From JABMMZ01 sp964505065 (GTDB taxonomy: Bacteria > Bacteroidota > Bacteroidia > NS11-12g > UBA955), in assembly GCA_964505065.1 (NCBI GenBank), contig CAZDGF010000005.1, positions 1 to 64,000 of the forward strand: 64,000 nucleotides of DNA. Reading direction: 5' to 3'. A program made the translations under genes and the position numbers. The notes beneath the pieces were generated by a model. The model worked only from the letters and a program-made list of their open reading frames with translations. It did no database searches and was not told the DNA's origin. How positions within the stretch are numbered: position 1 is the first letter of the stretch; every line of letters starts with the position of its first letter. This document shows positions 39,060 to 47,221 of the stretch, one piece after another.

Positions 39060-39211
39060 TAGCCCAAATTCAGCAATAGAATTGCTGAATCGAATAACAA
39101 ATTGTAAATCATGTTTTTACAAAACATAATTACAATTTTTAAATCGGGGTTAATCCCAACTAAATCAAATAGTTCAATTTTTCAAATCTCCTATTGATTA
39201 ATTTGGGTTTA
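39060..39211 (+). repeat. structured ~150-bp dispersed repeat, copy 2
   Basis: Nearly identical to copies at 121-273 and 50940-51092. The left end reads AGCCCAAATT here, one base off the AAACCCAAATT of copy 3; the right end is AATTTGGGTTTA. Hairpins TTCAGCAAT/ATTGCTGAA and AAATTG/CAATTT plus ATGTTTT/AAAACAT are intact, with a T-A pair at the position that is C-G in copy 1. It lies between the barrel operon promoter and the HU terminator, a gene-free stretch of about 310 bp that also holds those two signals. Confidence 0.85.
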
Positions 39212-39230
39212 GTTTGAATTTTTTAGCATA

Positions 39231-39262
39231 AAAAAAGAACCTTAAAATTAAGGTTCTTTTTA
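39231..39262 (-). terminator. terminator of the HU gene
   Basis: AAAAGAACCTTAA and TTAAGGTTCTTTT pair in a long stem with A and T runs at the ends. It lies 32 nt beyond the HU stop codon on the minus strand. Confidence 0.88.
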
Positions 39263-39293
39263 AAGAAAAGTTTTTAAAACTTTGTGCTTTCTA

Positions 39294-39569
39294 CTATTTG
39301 TTTACAGTAGCAGATAAAGTAGCACCAGCTTTAAATTTAGCAACTTTTTTAGCAGCAATTTTAATGGCTTTACCTGTTTGTGGGTTTCTGCCTGTTCTTG
39401 CAGCACGTTTAGTTACTGAAAAAGTACCAAAACCTACTAAAGTAATTTTGTCGCCTTTTTTCAAAGATTTAGAGATTGCCTCAACTGTAGCATCTAATGC
39501 TGCACCAGCATCTACTTTTGTTAATTTCGCACTTGAAGCGATTGCATCGATTAATTCTGATTTGTTCAT
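39294..39569 (-). CDS. HU family DNA-binding protein
   Basis: 91 residues with the HU/IHF fold: MNKSELIDAIASSAKLTKVDAGAALDATVEAISKSLKKGDKITLVGFGTF has the standard helix pair, followed by the DNA-binding arm RAARTGRNPQTGKAIKIAAKKVAKFKAG containing the conserved RNPQTG. It binds and bends DNA as a nucleoid protein. It stands alone with a strong terminator. The upstream sequence has TATATTCG in place of a perfect -7 box. Confidence 0.96.
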   Translation of the reverse strand: MNKSELIDAIASSAKLTKVDAGAALDATVEAISKSLKKGDKITLVGFGTFSVTKRAARTGRNPQTGKAIKIAAKKVAKFKAGATLSATVNK

Positions 39570-39635
39570 ATTGTTTATATATTGGTTTTAAAGCCACGAA
39601 TATAAAGGAAAAACTAACTATGCAACATTTTTTTT

Positions 39636-40385
39636 CTATGAGTTTTTAACAAGTAATAAACGTCTAACCCATATTTTACAATGATTCCATAGGTTTTGCA
39701 CCCTGCCATAATGCTTTTGTAATACCTTGAAACGCTCTATATTACTGGCTTTGCGGTGTTTTGTAGAATGCCCATCGAGGGTAAAGCAAACCATAATGCT
39801 TTGTATATTAATTATTGTACGGCATTGCTTTAAACTACCTATAATCCAGTCAATATCTGCCACATGTTTATAGTTTGTATCGTATTTTTTGGCTAATTCT
39901 CGCTTAATAATAAATGCCTGATGCCCTACATTCATTCCCATTTTGAAAGATTTCCAGTTTAATTTAGCAGGTAATTGGCGTGTTGTTTGTGCCGAGCGTG
40001 TGCCAATTTCTTTACCATTGGTATCTACAAGCATGGTTTCGCCATATAGGGCATCGCAATTGGTTTGTAGCGTTTGTAGTATTTTTTCTAAACTTTCAGT
40101 ACTATAAGCATAATCGCCCGAGTTTAAAAACCAAACGTAATTGCCTGTTGCCATATTAAGCCCTTTGTTCATTGCATCGTAAATGCCCTTGTCAGGTTCA
40201 GATACCCAATTGGTGCTTATGGTTTGATGTTTTAAATAGTTAGGTGTTTCATCTTTCGAGCCACCATCTACTATTACTATTTCTATTGAATCTGAATAAT
40301 CGGTTTGTTCAAAAATTTCTAATGTTTTACGCAAGCCTGCATAATTATTGTAAGCAATAGAAATTACTGAAAGCAATTTAGGCAT
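39636..40385 (-). CDS. family 2 glycosyltransferase
   Basis: 249 residues from the ATG at 40385. GT-A fold features are visible: LSVISIAYNNYAGLRKTLE at the nucleotide-binding strand, IVIVDGGSKDET, PDKGIYDAMNKGLNMATGNYVWFLNSGD (DxD-like region) and a later HVADIDWI. It is close to the WcaA/polysaccharide group and probably adds a sugar to a surface glycan; donor and acceptor are unknown. Its start overlaps the stop of the upstream YfhO gene by 8 nt (ATGCCTAA), so the two are translationally coupled. The longer frame to 40421 runs inside that gene and is unlikely. Confidence 0.92.
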   Translation of the reverse strand: MPKLLSVISIAYNNYAGLRKTLEIFEQTDYSDSIEIVIVDGGSKDETPNYLKHQTISTNWVSEPDKGIYDAMNKGLNMATGNYVWFLNSGDYAYSTESLEKILQTLQTNCDALYGETMLVDTNGKEIGTRSAQTTRQLPAKLNWKSFKMGMNVGHQAFIIKRELAKKYDTNYKHVADIDWIIGSLKQCRTIINIQSIMVCFTLDGHSTKHRKASNIERFKVLQKHYGRVQNLWNHCKIWVRRLLLVKNS

Positions 40386-42954
40386 CGGCTTTTTTTCTGT
40401 ACGATAATACCCAAAGTACAATATTTATAAGCATAAGCCCAAGTATGGTTAATGATGTAATTAAATCTACAGTATCGGTATTGCTTTCTATTTTATTATA
40501 ATACAATACTATTTTATGATTGCCTGCTGGCACTTGCAGTCCTCTTAAAGTATAATTTACTTTATTCAAATCTGCTGGTTTGCCATCTATAGTGGCTTTC
40601 CAATCATCGTAATATATTTCTGAAAACACCAAATAGCCTGCATTTTGATTTGATACATTGTACTTTAAAGTATCGGGGTGATAGGCTGTTAAAGTAGCTT
40701 TAGTTATAGAATCTACCGTAAATGTTGAGGTTTTTATCTCTTTATTTTTTTCAAAACTTTGATTGAATACTGCCTCTACTTTATTGTTAATATTTTTTAA
40801 ATCTTCTATTTCTGTAATAGCATTTTCTTTAGCAGTAAGTTTTTGAATATACCAAGCATTGCCATTGGCAGTATTTCTTTCTACAGGCATTCTGTTTTTT
40901 CCTTCTCTATCTGCATTTATCAAATATTTGCAATTCAACATATCCAATGTTGCATTAAAAGTAATTTCTGCTTTTGCTTGCGATATTGAATCTGTACCTC
41001 TATTGCCAAACATTTCTGAAATTAAATCTTGATAGCGGCTTAGTTTAGCTGGGTCGTAGCCACCAATTAGTTTATGGTAAGCTGCTGCCGAGTTATCATT
41101 GAAAGGTCCATTTTGTGGTGTTAAATCAAATACACGGTAGTGCAAGGTTTTATCTGCCAATATCATATTGTCGGCATTGTCCTTTGGTGTTACCAATGCT
41201 TCTCCTTTTTCAAAAGTAAATTCTTCGTTGCTCAAATAGCGTAAATCAACACCCACCAAATCTATAACAGCCAATACACCTATAATAATAATGGCTATGT
41301 TTTTATTCAATTTATTGGTGTACCAAGCCCAAAGCGCACCAAATACCAAACCTATGAATATCAAAGAACGTAAAGCATCTGTACGCAACATACTTGCTCT
41401 ATCCTCTTTCAATGCTGTTATTATTGGCGTATAATCTTGTCCCGCTTGTTTGCCTTGGTTAAGTAATTGAACATCTGTACTACCGCTCATATCTACTATA
41501 CTTGGACCAAACAAAGCCATTAACAAACAAAAACCGCCAACGCCATAAAATACATAAGTTATTTTTTGCCAAACGGCATTGCTGCTTTCTTTGGGTTCTA
41601 TTGCATCTATTACAATATCTTTGGTGTTTTTTACACCTTTATTTTGTTTTGCCATTTGCCAATTGTCGTACAATTGTTTTATACCTAAAAAACCTAACAA
41701 TGGCATAGTAACTTGCGCTATGCAAAAAGCCATCATGGGTGTTCTAAATTTATTGAAATAAGGCAAATGGTCGAATAAAAATTGATTGACAATTAAAAAA
41801 TATTTACCCCAACCCAATATAAAAGATATAAGCGTAAGCGCAAGCAATGCCCATTTGATATTGCTTTTTACAACTACTAAACCAATAAAAAATAAAAATA
41901 CAATAATTGCACCTATATATGTTGTACCCGATTGTATGCTCAAATCGCCATGGTAGGTTGGCGCAGTATCTTGTTGTGTAGCTTTGTAAAACTCTGAATC
42001 TTCAGATACTTTTTCAGCACCACTTCCGCCATATATTCTTGGTATAAGCAATGTAAAGGTTTCGCCTATACCATAGCTAAAATCAAAAGCATAATCTATG
42101 CTTAATCCTTCTTTGCCTGTTTCGGTTTTATCGCCTTTATCTCCTTTTTTACCTGCTCTTACCAAATCATTGCCACCACGCATGGTGCTTTCTGCAAATT
42201 TTGAGGTGCTTTTTATTTTAGAGGTGCTTGTGGCTACCCCTATACTTGTAGCCGCTATGGCTATAATGGTAGAAATAATTAAAGGCTTAATATTGTTTTC
42301 TTTTACAGCTTCTATAATGTAGTAAATACCCATAACTACCATGGTAATTAAAGAATAAAAGGTAATTTGATAATGGAAATAATACAATTGTAAGGATAAA
42401 TTAAAAGCCAACATTACGCCACCTAAAAAATATTTACCTCTAAAAAGCCAGTGCATACTTGCCAATATTGCAGGCATTAAAGCCATACACAACACTTTTG
42501 TATAATGCGCAGCCTCTATACTGGAAATACTATAAGTAGCAAAACCGTAAGCCAAAGCTGCCAAAGCCCCATATTGCGGCTTGACTTTAAAAGCACACAT
42601 GAGCAAATAAAAACCAATAAACGATAGGAATAGAATTTTAAACGGATAAGCAGTGCCATTAAACAATGGGGTTAAATAGCTATAACGCGGCACATAATTG
42701 TAATTTTCTTTACCATATATCATGGTGGTAGGCATACCAGAAAAAATACTGTTTGTCCAACCTGGGGTTTTGCCTTCAAGTTCTCTGTATTTGGTTATTT
42801 CTGTGCTTTTAAGTAAGCCTTGTGTAACGTCTTCTTCTCTATTGGTATAGCCTTGAAAAGTTTTGAAAAAATACAAATAGCCAACTAAAAAGAAAACCAC
42901 AATAACTATGGCATGTGGGGCAGCATCGTTTAATAATTTTTTAAAATTTAACAT
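40378..42954 (-). CDS. YfhO-like polytopic membrane protein
   Basis: About 858 residues with a dozen or more transmembrane helices, a large extracytoplasmic C-terminal part and a last helix (TVDLITSLTILGLMLINIVLWVL). Features of the YfhO/GT-C type family: an N-terminal helix followed by a periplasmic loop with NREEDVTQGLLKS and WTNSIFSGMPT, and a C-terminal YDDWKATIDGKPADLNKVNYTLRGLQVPAGNH. Members help put sugars onto surface glycans. The chosen start (MLNFKKLLND) lies 12 nt after a -7 box TAAGTTTG that covers the upstream ATG at 42969. It is coupled to the glycosyltransferase, supporting a shared glycan task. Confidence 0.85.
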   Translation of the reverse strand: MLNFKKLLNDAAPHAIVIVVFFLVGYLYFFKTFQGYTNREEDVTQGLLKSTEITKYRELEGKTPGWTNSIFSGMPTTMIYGKENYNYVPRYSYLTPLFNGTAYPFKILFLSFIGFYLLMCAFKVKPQYGALAALAYGFATYSISSIEAAHYTKVLCMALMPAILASMHWLFRGKYFLGGVMLAFNLSLQLYYFHYQITFYSLITMVVMGIYYIIEAVKENNIKPLIISTIIAIAATSIGVATSTSKIKSTSKFAESTMRGGNDLVRAGKKGDKGDKTETGKEGLSIDYAFDFSYGIGETFTLLIPRIYGGSGAEKVSEDSEFYKATQQDTAPTYHGDLSIQSGTTYIGAIIVFLFFIGLVVVKSNIKWALLALTLISFILGWGKYFLIVNQFLFDHLPYFNKFRTPMMAFCIAQVTMPLLGFLGIKQLYDNWQMAKQNKGVKNTKDIVIDAIEPKESSNAVWQKITYVFYGVGGFCLLMALFGPSIVDMSGSTDVQLLNQGKQAGQDYTPIITALKEDRASMLRTDALRSLIFIGLVFGALWAWYTNKLNKNIAIIIIGVLAVIDLVGVDLRYLSNEEFTFEKGEALVTPKDNADNMILADKTLHYRVFDLTPQNGPFNDNSAAAYHKLIGGYDPAKLSRYQDLISEMFGNRGTDSISQAKAEITFNATLDMLNCKYLINADREGKNRMPVERNTANGNAWYIQKLTAKENAITEIEDLKNINNKVEAVFNQSFEKNKEIKTSTFTVDSITKATLTAYHPDTLKYNVSNQNAGYLVFSEIYYDDWKATIDGKPADLNKVNYTLRGLQVPAGNHKIVLYYNKIESNTDTVDLITSLTILGLMLINIVLWVLSYRKKADA

Positions 42955-42966
42955 AAAATAATTGAG

Positions 42967-42974
42967 CAAACTTA
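42967..42974 (-). promoter_or_regulatory. -7 box deciding the start of the YfhO-like gene
   Basis: TAAGTTTG on the minus strand matches TAnnTTTG and overlaps the in-frame ATG at 42969, moving the start to 42954. No -33 TTG is evident. Confidence 0.45.
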
Positions 42975-43090
42975 ACAGAAAAAGATATTTTTTACTACTA
43001 AAGTTTAAAAAAAGATTGAAATATTGTTGGTTAATACCCGTTCAGCCTATGCGCAAAGAACAGCAATGTAAAAAAAGTTACTTTATAGAA

Positions 43091-43137
43091 GTTCATTTCG
43101 ACAAGCTCAATGAACAAATTTCGACAAGCTCAATGAA
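43091..43137. repeat. two tandem copies of a hairpin-forming intergenic motif
   Basis: The 18-mer TTTCGACAAGCTCAATGA occurs twice in a row with a shared GAAC 3' edge. The first copy begins GTTCATT and ends AATGAAC, so it can fold with a 7-bp stem. It lies downstream of the bacilliredoxin gene. There are only two units with no unique spacers, so this is not a CRISPR. Confidence 0.7.
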
Positions 43138-43160
43138 CAACTTAACAATACAGCAATATA

Positions 43161-43183
43161 ACAATTCAACAATTCAACAATTC
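43161..43183. repeat. 8-bp tandem repeat (ACAATTCA, almost three copies)
   Basis: ACAATTCA is repeated 2.9 times directly downstream of the bacilliredoxin stop codon. It is a simple microsatellite in non-coding sequence, with no visible gene consequence. Confidence 0.7.
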
Positions 43184-43185
43184 TC

Positions 43186-43602
43186 TTAACAATGCGCAGT
43201 ATATGCAGCTTTCAAGTTTTCAGAAATTTGCTCGGCAGTATGTCCTTCAATTTCTAATCGTTGTACAAAATGTACCAATTTGCCGTCTTTAAATAAAGCA
43301 ATACTTGGCGATGATGGCGGAAAAGGTAGCATTAAGTTTCTTGCTTCGTTTACAGCATCTATATCTTGACCAGCAAATACGGTAAATAAATTATCGGGTG
43401 TTTTTTCGTTGGTTAGCGAGCGGATAATACCAGGACGGGCAGCACCAGCAGCACATCCGCACACAGAATTTACAACTACTACGCTTGTGCCTTTGGCATT
43501 TGGTAGGAGATTAACAACCTCTTCGGCTGTTTTAAGTTCGGTAAAACCTACATTGGTAAGTTCTGCACGCATAGGTGCTACAAGCATTTCAGGATATGGC
43601 AT
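43186..43602 (-). CDS. brxA: bacilliredoxin, BrxA/BrxB (YphP/YqiW) family
   Basis: 138 residues starting MPYPEMLVAPMRAEL, which is typical of the family. The redox motif CGC appears in VVVVNSVCGCAAGAARPG, and FAGQDIDAVNEAR and PPSSPSIALFKDGKLVHFVQR follow as expected. BrxA/B proteins remove bacillithiol or other low-molecular-weight thiols from oxidised proteins; whether this organism makes bacillithiol cannot be seen here. A clear promoter precedes it. It is a single-gene unit. Confidence 0.93.
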   Translation of the reverse strand: MPYPEMLVAPMRAELTNVGFTELKTAEEVVNLLPNAKGTSVVVVNSVCGCAAGAARPGIIRSLTNEKTPDNLFTVFAGQDIDAVNEARNLMLPFPPSSPSIALFKDGKLVHFVQRLEIEGHTAEQISENLKAAYTAHC

Positions 43603-43645
43603 AATAAAATTTTGATTTTTGATTTTAGATTTTTTTTGGTACTTG

Positions 43646-43677
43646 CAAATTTAAGTTTGCTTGGCATATTGCCACAA
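43646..43677 (-). promoter_or_regulatory. promoter of the bacilliredoxin gene
   Basis: On the minus strand TTG (43675-43677), 21 nt, TAAATTTG (43646-43653). The start codon is 43 nt downstream. Confidence 0.65.
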
Positions 43678-43739
43678 CTTTATTTTATCAATATTTTAAA
43701 TAAGGTTATTTATTATTTTCGTTAGTAATATAAAGAAAA

Positions 43740-43886
43740 TTATCTTGCTAACTTTAACTTTCTTTGATTTAAGTATGCCTTAAATTCTGTAAAAGACATT
43801 CCTTTGGTTTCTTTTGCAATTTTTTCTCTTACCTCTCTAAAAAATTTAACAGTATCAAATTCTTTTTCTATATTTTTATTATTCAT
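43740..43886 (-). CDS. 48-residue antitoxin-like small protein, unreported ORF
   Basis: Reading the minus strand gives an ORF of 48 residues: MNNKNIEKEFDTVKFFREV, then a basic/amphipathic helix REKIAKETKGMSFTEFKAYL and a Lys/Arg-rich end (NQRKLKLAR). The pattern FDxVKxxRExREKIxxExxxMSxxE is one I associate with small antitoxin-like proteins in many bacteria, but here no toxin gene follows: the next gene downstream is brxA. A perfect 18-bp palindrome lies 24 nt upstream of the start and a -7 box TACCTTTG at 43957-43964. It is the only coding feature in the 556-bp gap between brxA and hutH. Confidence 0.6.
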   Translation of the reverse strand: MNNKNIEKEFDTVKFFREVREKIAKETKGMSFTEFKAYLNQRKLKLAR

Positions 43887-43909
43887 TTGTAATAATTTCT
43901 TTAGGTGAA

Positions 43910-43927
43910 CGTATAATTAATTATACG
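43910..43927. promoter_or_regulatory. perfect 18-bp palindrome upstream of the small ORF
   Basis: CGTATAATTAATTATACG is its own reverse complement. It lies between the -7 box at 43957-43964 and the start codon at 43886 of the minus-strand small ORF, a position suited to an autoregulatory operator. As RNA it could also fold into a 7-bp leader hairpin with a TTAA loop. A sequence comparison with other Bacteroidota would separate these possibilities. Confidence 0.5.
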
Positions 43928-44124
43928 AATTTTATAATCGTGGTTTTATCACACAACAAAGGTATAAATAATATTTTTATTTTAGATAAGGTTATTTTGA
44001 AGTGGGTTTGAGGCATTAATAATTATTAAAACTTTGCGTCTTTATTCCCTATCGGTCATGAGAATAGTTGCGTGATGGTTTTTAATTTATAAATTGGTAG
44101 ATTATTTTGAAGATAAATTTTATG

Positions 44125-44132
44125 TACGTTTG
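44125..44132 (+). promoter_or_regulatory. -7 box of hutH
   Basis: TACGTTTG matches TAnnTTTG, 26 nt before the hutH start codon. TTG at 44107-44109 gives a 15-nt spacer, shorter than usual, so the -33 half is doubtful. Confidence 0.45.
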
Positions 44133-44158
44133 TAGCTTATTATTTTAAGATAAAAACT

Positions 44159-45631
44159 ATGTTTGAAATAGGTCATCATTTGAATTTAGAAGTTATAAGC
44201 CAATTTGTAGCCAATAAATTACCTTTAAAATTAAGCGAAACGGCTATTCAAAATATTGAAAAATCGTACCAATATTTACAACAAAAAATAAATGGAAATG
44301 ACGCTGTAATTTATGGTATAAATACGGGTTTTGGCTCTTTGTGTAATACTGTAATAGCAAAAGAAAATTTGGCAACTTTGCAGTATAATTTATTACGCTC
44401 GCATGCTTGCGGCACTGGTGAGTATGTGCCTAAAGAAATTGTAAAACTGATGCTTTTGCTTAAAGCGCAATCTTTGGCTTATGGCTACTCTGGGGTGCAA
44501 TTGGCAACAGTGCAGCGTTTAATAGATTTTTATAATTTGGATATTTTGCCTGTGGTGTATCAGCAAGGTTCATTGGGTGCCAGTGGCGATTTAGCCCCTT
44601 TGGCACATTTAAGTTTGCCGCTAATAGGCGAGGGGCAAGTGTGGAATGGCAACGAAATTGTAGAAGCAAGCGAGGTGTTGAAAAAGCACAATTTAACACC
44701 TATTGTTTTAGGTCCAAAAGAAGGTTTGGCATTAATAAACGGTACACAATTTATGAGTGCTTATGGGGTAGATTGTTTGCTGAAAGCCAAAAAAATAATA
44801 GCGCAAGGCAATACAATTGCAGCTATTAGCATTGATGCTTTTGATGCTCGTATAGAGCCATTTTTGCCTTATACCCATACCATAAGAAACCAAAAAGGGC
44901 AAATAGAAACAGCCAAAACTATTTTTGATTTATTGCAAGGCAGTAGCATTATTACGCAAGCTAAAACACAGGTGCAAGACCCCTATTCGTTTCGTTGTAT
45001 TCCGCAAGTGCATGGGGCAAGTGCCGATGCTTTGGCATATACAGAAACAATTTTTGAAAATGAAATAAATGCAGTTACAGATAATCCGAATATTTTTGCT
45101 GATGAAGATTTAATAATTAGCGGAGGCAATTTTCATGGGCAAACTTTGGCATTGGCTTTAGATTTTGCTGCCATAGCCCTTGCCGAATTGGGCAATATTG
45201 CAGAACGCAGAATTTTTCAATTGATAAGTGGCACAAGGGGTTTACCTGCTTTTTTAACCCAAAATGCAGGACTTGAAAGCGGCTTAATGATAGCCCAATA
45301 TACAGCGGCAAGCATTGTAAGCCAAAATAAACAGCTATGCACACCTGCAAGTATAGATAGCATTGTTAGCAGCAATGGGCAAGAAGACCATGTAAGCATG
45401 GGCGCAAATGCAGCCACCAAATTGGCAAAAATTATAGATAATGTATTTCAAATTATTGCCATAGAGCTTGTAACAGCGCATAGAGCTATTGCATACAGAA
45501 AGCCATTGGAAACCTCGCCCATATTAGCAAAAGTTTTAACCAACTACGAGCAGCAAGTAAAACCCAAAAATGAAGATGAGTTTTTATCGCCTATTTTGTT
45601 GAGGGCAAAGGGGTTTGTGGAAGGGGAATAA
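44159..45631 (+). CDS. hutH: histidine ammonia-lyase
   Basis: 490 residues. It deaminates histidine to urocanate in the first step of histidine breakdown. The MIO prosthetic group arises from the Ala-Ser-Gly triad in GSLGASGDLAPLAHLSLP (about residue 145). YGINTGFG near the N-terminus, NGTQFMSAYG, and SGGNFHGQTLALALD carry other active-site residues of the family. The rest of the hut pathway is not adjacent. It ends at a strong terminator. A tyrosine-lyase relative is less likely because the His-type HxxCG segment (SHACGTGE) is present. Confidence 0.94.
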   Translation: MFEIGHHLNLEVISQFVANKLPLKLSETAIQNIEKSYQYLQQKINGNDAVIYGINTGFGSLCNTVIAKENLATLQYNLLRSHACGTGEYVPKEIVKLMLLLKAQSLAYGYSGVQLATVQRLIDFYNLDILPVVYQQGSLGASGDLAPLAHLSLPLIGEGQVWNGNEIVEASEVLKKHNLTPIVLGPKEGLALINGTQFMSAYGVDCLLKAKKIIAQGNTIAAISIDAFDARIEPFLPYTHTIRNQKGQIETAKTIFDLLQGSSIITQAKTQVQDPYSFRCIPQVHGASADALAYTETIFENEINAVTDNPNIFADEDLIISGGNFHGQTLALALDFAAIALAELGNIAERRIFQLISGTRGLPAFLTQNAGLESGLMIAQYTAASIVSQNKQLCTPASIDSIVSSNGQEDHVSMGANAATKLAKIIDNVFQIIAIELVTAHRAIAYRKPLETSPILAKVLTNYEQQVKPKNEDEFLSPILLRAKGFVEGE

Positions 45632-45637
45632 TACAAT

Positions 45638-45670
45638 AAAAAAAGGCTTTGATAATTCAAAGCCTTTTTT
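45638..45670. terminator. terminator of hutH
   Basis: AAAGGCTTTG and CAAAGCCTTT form a 10-bp stem with a short loop and runs of A and T on the two sides. It also faces the end of the minus-strand lipoprotein gene at 45692, so it can serve both. Confidence 0.92.
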
Positions 45671-45691
45671 ATGATTAGAATTTTGATAGTT

Positions 45692-46282
45692 TTATTTGAC
45701 TACTTTAAAAAAGTAAATACCAATACCTCTATCCTCTAATGCTTTAAATTCTTCTGCAACTTCTGGATATAGAGCCAACATTTTATCTTTATGGTTATTA
45801 TAAACATTAAATTTATACAAAATTGAACATGAAAGGTCTCCTTGACTTGTTTCAGCAACTAATTGACAAATATCAGTTCTTAAATAATAATATCCTGTAT
45901 CAGTAAAATTGCAATTAGCAGTAAAATCTAAAGATTGCAAATCAGTTATTTTATTTACAGAAAATTTATCTACCGATTGACTATTAGTAAAAATTTGTTT
46001 GGATTCAAATTTATATCCAGTTCTTGATGGATTAAATCTTAATGATTCTATAAACACTTGCAAATCTTTAACCTTATTAACATCAAAATTTTTATTTGAT
46101 TCAGTATTTAAAGGTCTATTGAATTTAATTTGAATATTCAAATTTTCACCAAGTTTTATTATTGGCATACTGCCACTTAAACTCATTAAAATATTTGCTT
46201 TTTCAGTTACTTTTGGTATATACCTATCTTTGCAATTACTTAAAGTTATAAGTAAAAAAATTAAGAATAAAAAAGATTTCAT
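45692..46282 (-). CDS. lipoprotein, second partner of the duplicated peptidase cassette
   Basis: 196 residues with a lipoprotein signal (LITLSNC). It is a paralogue of the 202-residue protein encoded at 46611-47219: both have LSNC lipoboxes, an IIKLGENL/ILKLGDTL segment, a DTGYYYL/DTGYFTF segment and the same final block RGIGIYFFKVVK/RGIGYYAFKVIP. It follows the truncated peptidase copy by 12 nt, matching the order in the intact cassette. Function unknown; position suggests it works with the metallopeptidase, perhaps as a surface partner or inhibitor. Confidence 0.75.
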   Translation of the reverse strand: MKSFLFLIFLLITLSNCKDRYIPKVTEKANILMSLSGSMPIIKLGENLNIQIKFNRPLNTESNKNFDVNKVKDLQVFIESLRFNPSRTGYKFESKQIFTNSQSVDKFSVNKITDLQSLDFTANCNFTDTGYYYLRTDICQLVAETSQGDLSCSILYKFNVYNNHKDKMLALYPEVAEEFKALEDRGIGIYFFKVVK

Positions 46283-46294
46283 TGTAATTTATTT

Positions 46295-46555
46295 TTAAGG
46301 AGTAACACCATTACCCACTGCTATATCTTGAAAATCTGTTGCTCCCCCATAAGCGTTAACATAAGCTGTTCTATAATCTTGTATATTTATTACAGAAGAA
46401 GATAATAAGCCATATAATTGAGCTACCGTTCTTCCATTAATATTATCCCATGTTTCTGCGGCATTATAATTATCCATTAAATCATTAAAAACGCCTTTAC
46501 ATATCCAATTATCAGCAAACCAATTTGCTTTATATTTTAAAATTTTAGTTTTCAT
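46295..46555 (-). pseudogene. truncated copy of the metallopeptidase C-terminus
   Basis: An 86-residue frame whose residues from about 14 onward repeat the C-terminus of the 598-residue peptidase at 47222-49018 with very few changes (DNWICKGVFNDLMD, AETWDNINGRTVAQLYGLL, TAYVNAYG). The N-terminal twelve residues (MKTKILKYKANW) are unrelated, the signal peptide and the HELSH active site are missing, and no lipobox exists. DNA of the two copies is close to identical over about 150 bp. It appears to be the remnant of a tandem duplication. Retention of a start codon leaves open expression as a small protein. Confidence 0.8.
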
Positions 46556-46610
46556 TATTTATTTAAAAAACACAAAGAGAAATAAATTACTTCTCTTTGT
46601 GTAGTTGTTT

Positions 46611-47219
46611 TTATGGAATTACTTTGAATGCGTAATAACCAATCCCTCTTTTTAAACGCAAATCGGCTACAGGTTTATTACAAGAGTATTTAGTGTTTAA
46701 TTCATTAATTAAGCTATTTGCTTTAAAATAATAATTTAAACTAATATCAATTATTTCTTCATCTTTTTTTCTTTTACCTTTTTTTAATAACCTTAACACA
46801 TCACCTTGTCTATGGTCAAAAGTAAAATATCCCGTATCTTTAGCAATAAAAATTGAACTAATTTTTCTGTTTTTAAGAATATTCTCGTTATCATCGTTAA
46901 AAGCAGAATAAGATATACCTGATTTCTTAGAAATAAAACCTTTATAAACATTGTAACATATTTGGGTATCACCTATAATATTTGCAGAAAAAGTGGGTTG
47001 CCAGTTTTTAACCTCATCGTATTTTATTATATTTCCATTTACATCTGTTATTTCGCTTGGTAATTCAGTAAATACAAATAAAGTATCACCTAATTTTAAT
47101 ATTCCACTCGTATCTGATAAATAAACTGGTAAAATAGCATTATATTTGGGAGAAAATCTTTGAGGGTCGCAATTTGATAACAAAAATGTTATTATGCAAC
47201 ACAATAAAAATTTACGCAT
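46611..47219 (-). CDS. lipoprotein, first partner of the metallopeptidase
   Basis: 202 residues with a lipoprotein signal peptide (FLLSNC). It begins just 2 nt after the peptidase stop codon, so the two are cotranscribed. It is a paralogue of the lipoprotein at 45692-46282, sharing the block RGIGYYAFKVIP at the very end, a KLGDTL strand and a DTGYF strand. No known family is apparent. The pairing is repeated in the second cassette, so a functional link with the peptidase is likely. Confidence 0.78.
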   Translation of the reverse strand: MRKFLLCCIITFLLSNCDPQRFSPKYNAILPVYLSDTSGILKLGDTLFVFTELPSEITDVNGNIIKYDEVKNWQPTFSANIIGDTQICYNVYKGFISKKSGISYSAFNDDNENILKNRKISSIFIAKDTGYFTFDHRQGDVLRLLKKGKRKKDEEIIDISLNYYFKANSLINELNTKYSCNKPVADLRLKRGIGYYAFKVIP

Positions 47220-47221
47220 AT

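Noticed and set aside
43091..43137. Tandem repeats resembling a minimal CRISPR
   Set aside because: Only two units, directly joined with no unique spacers, and no cas genes in the window.
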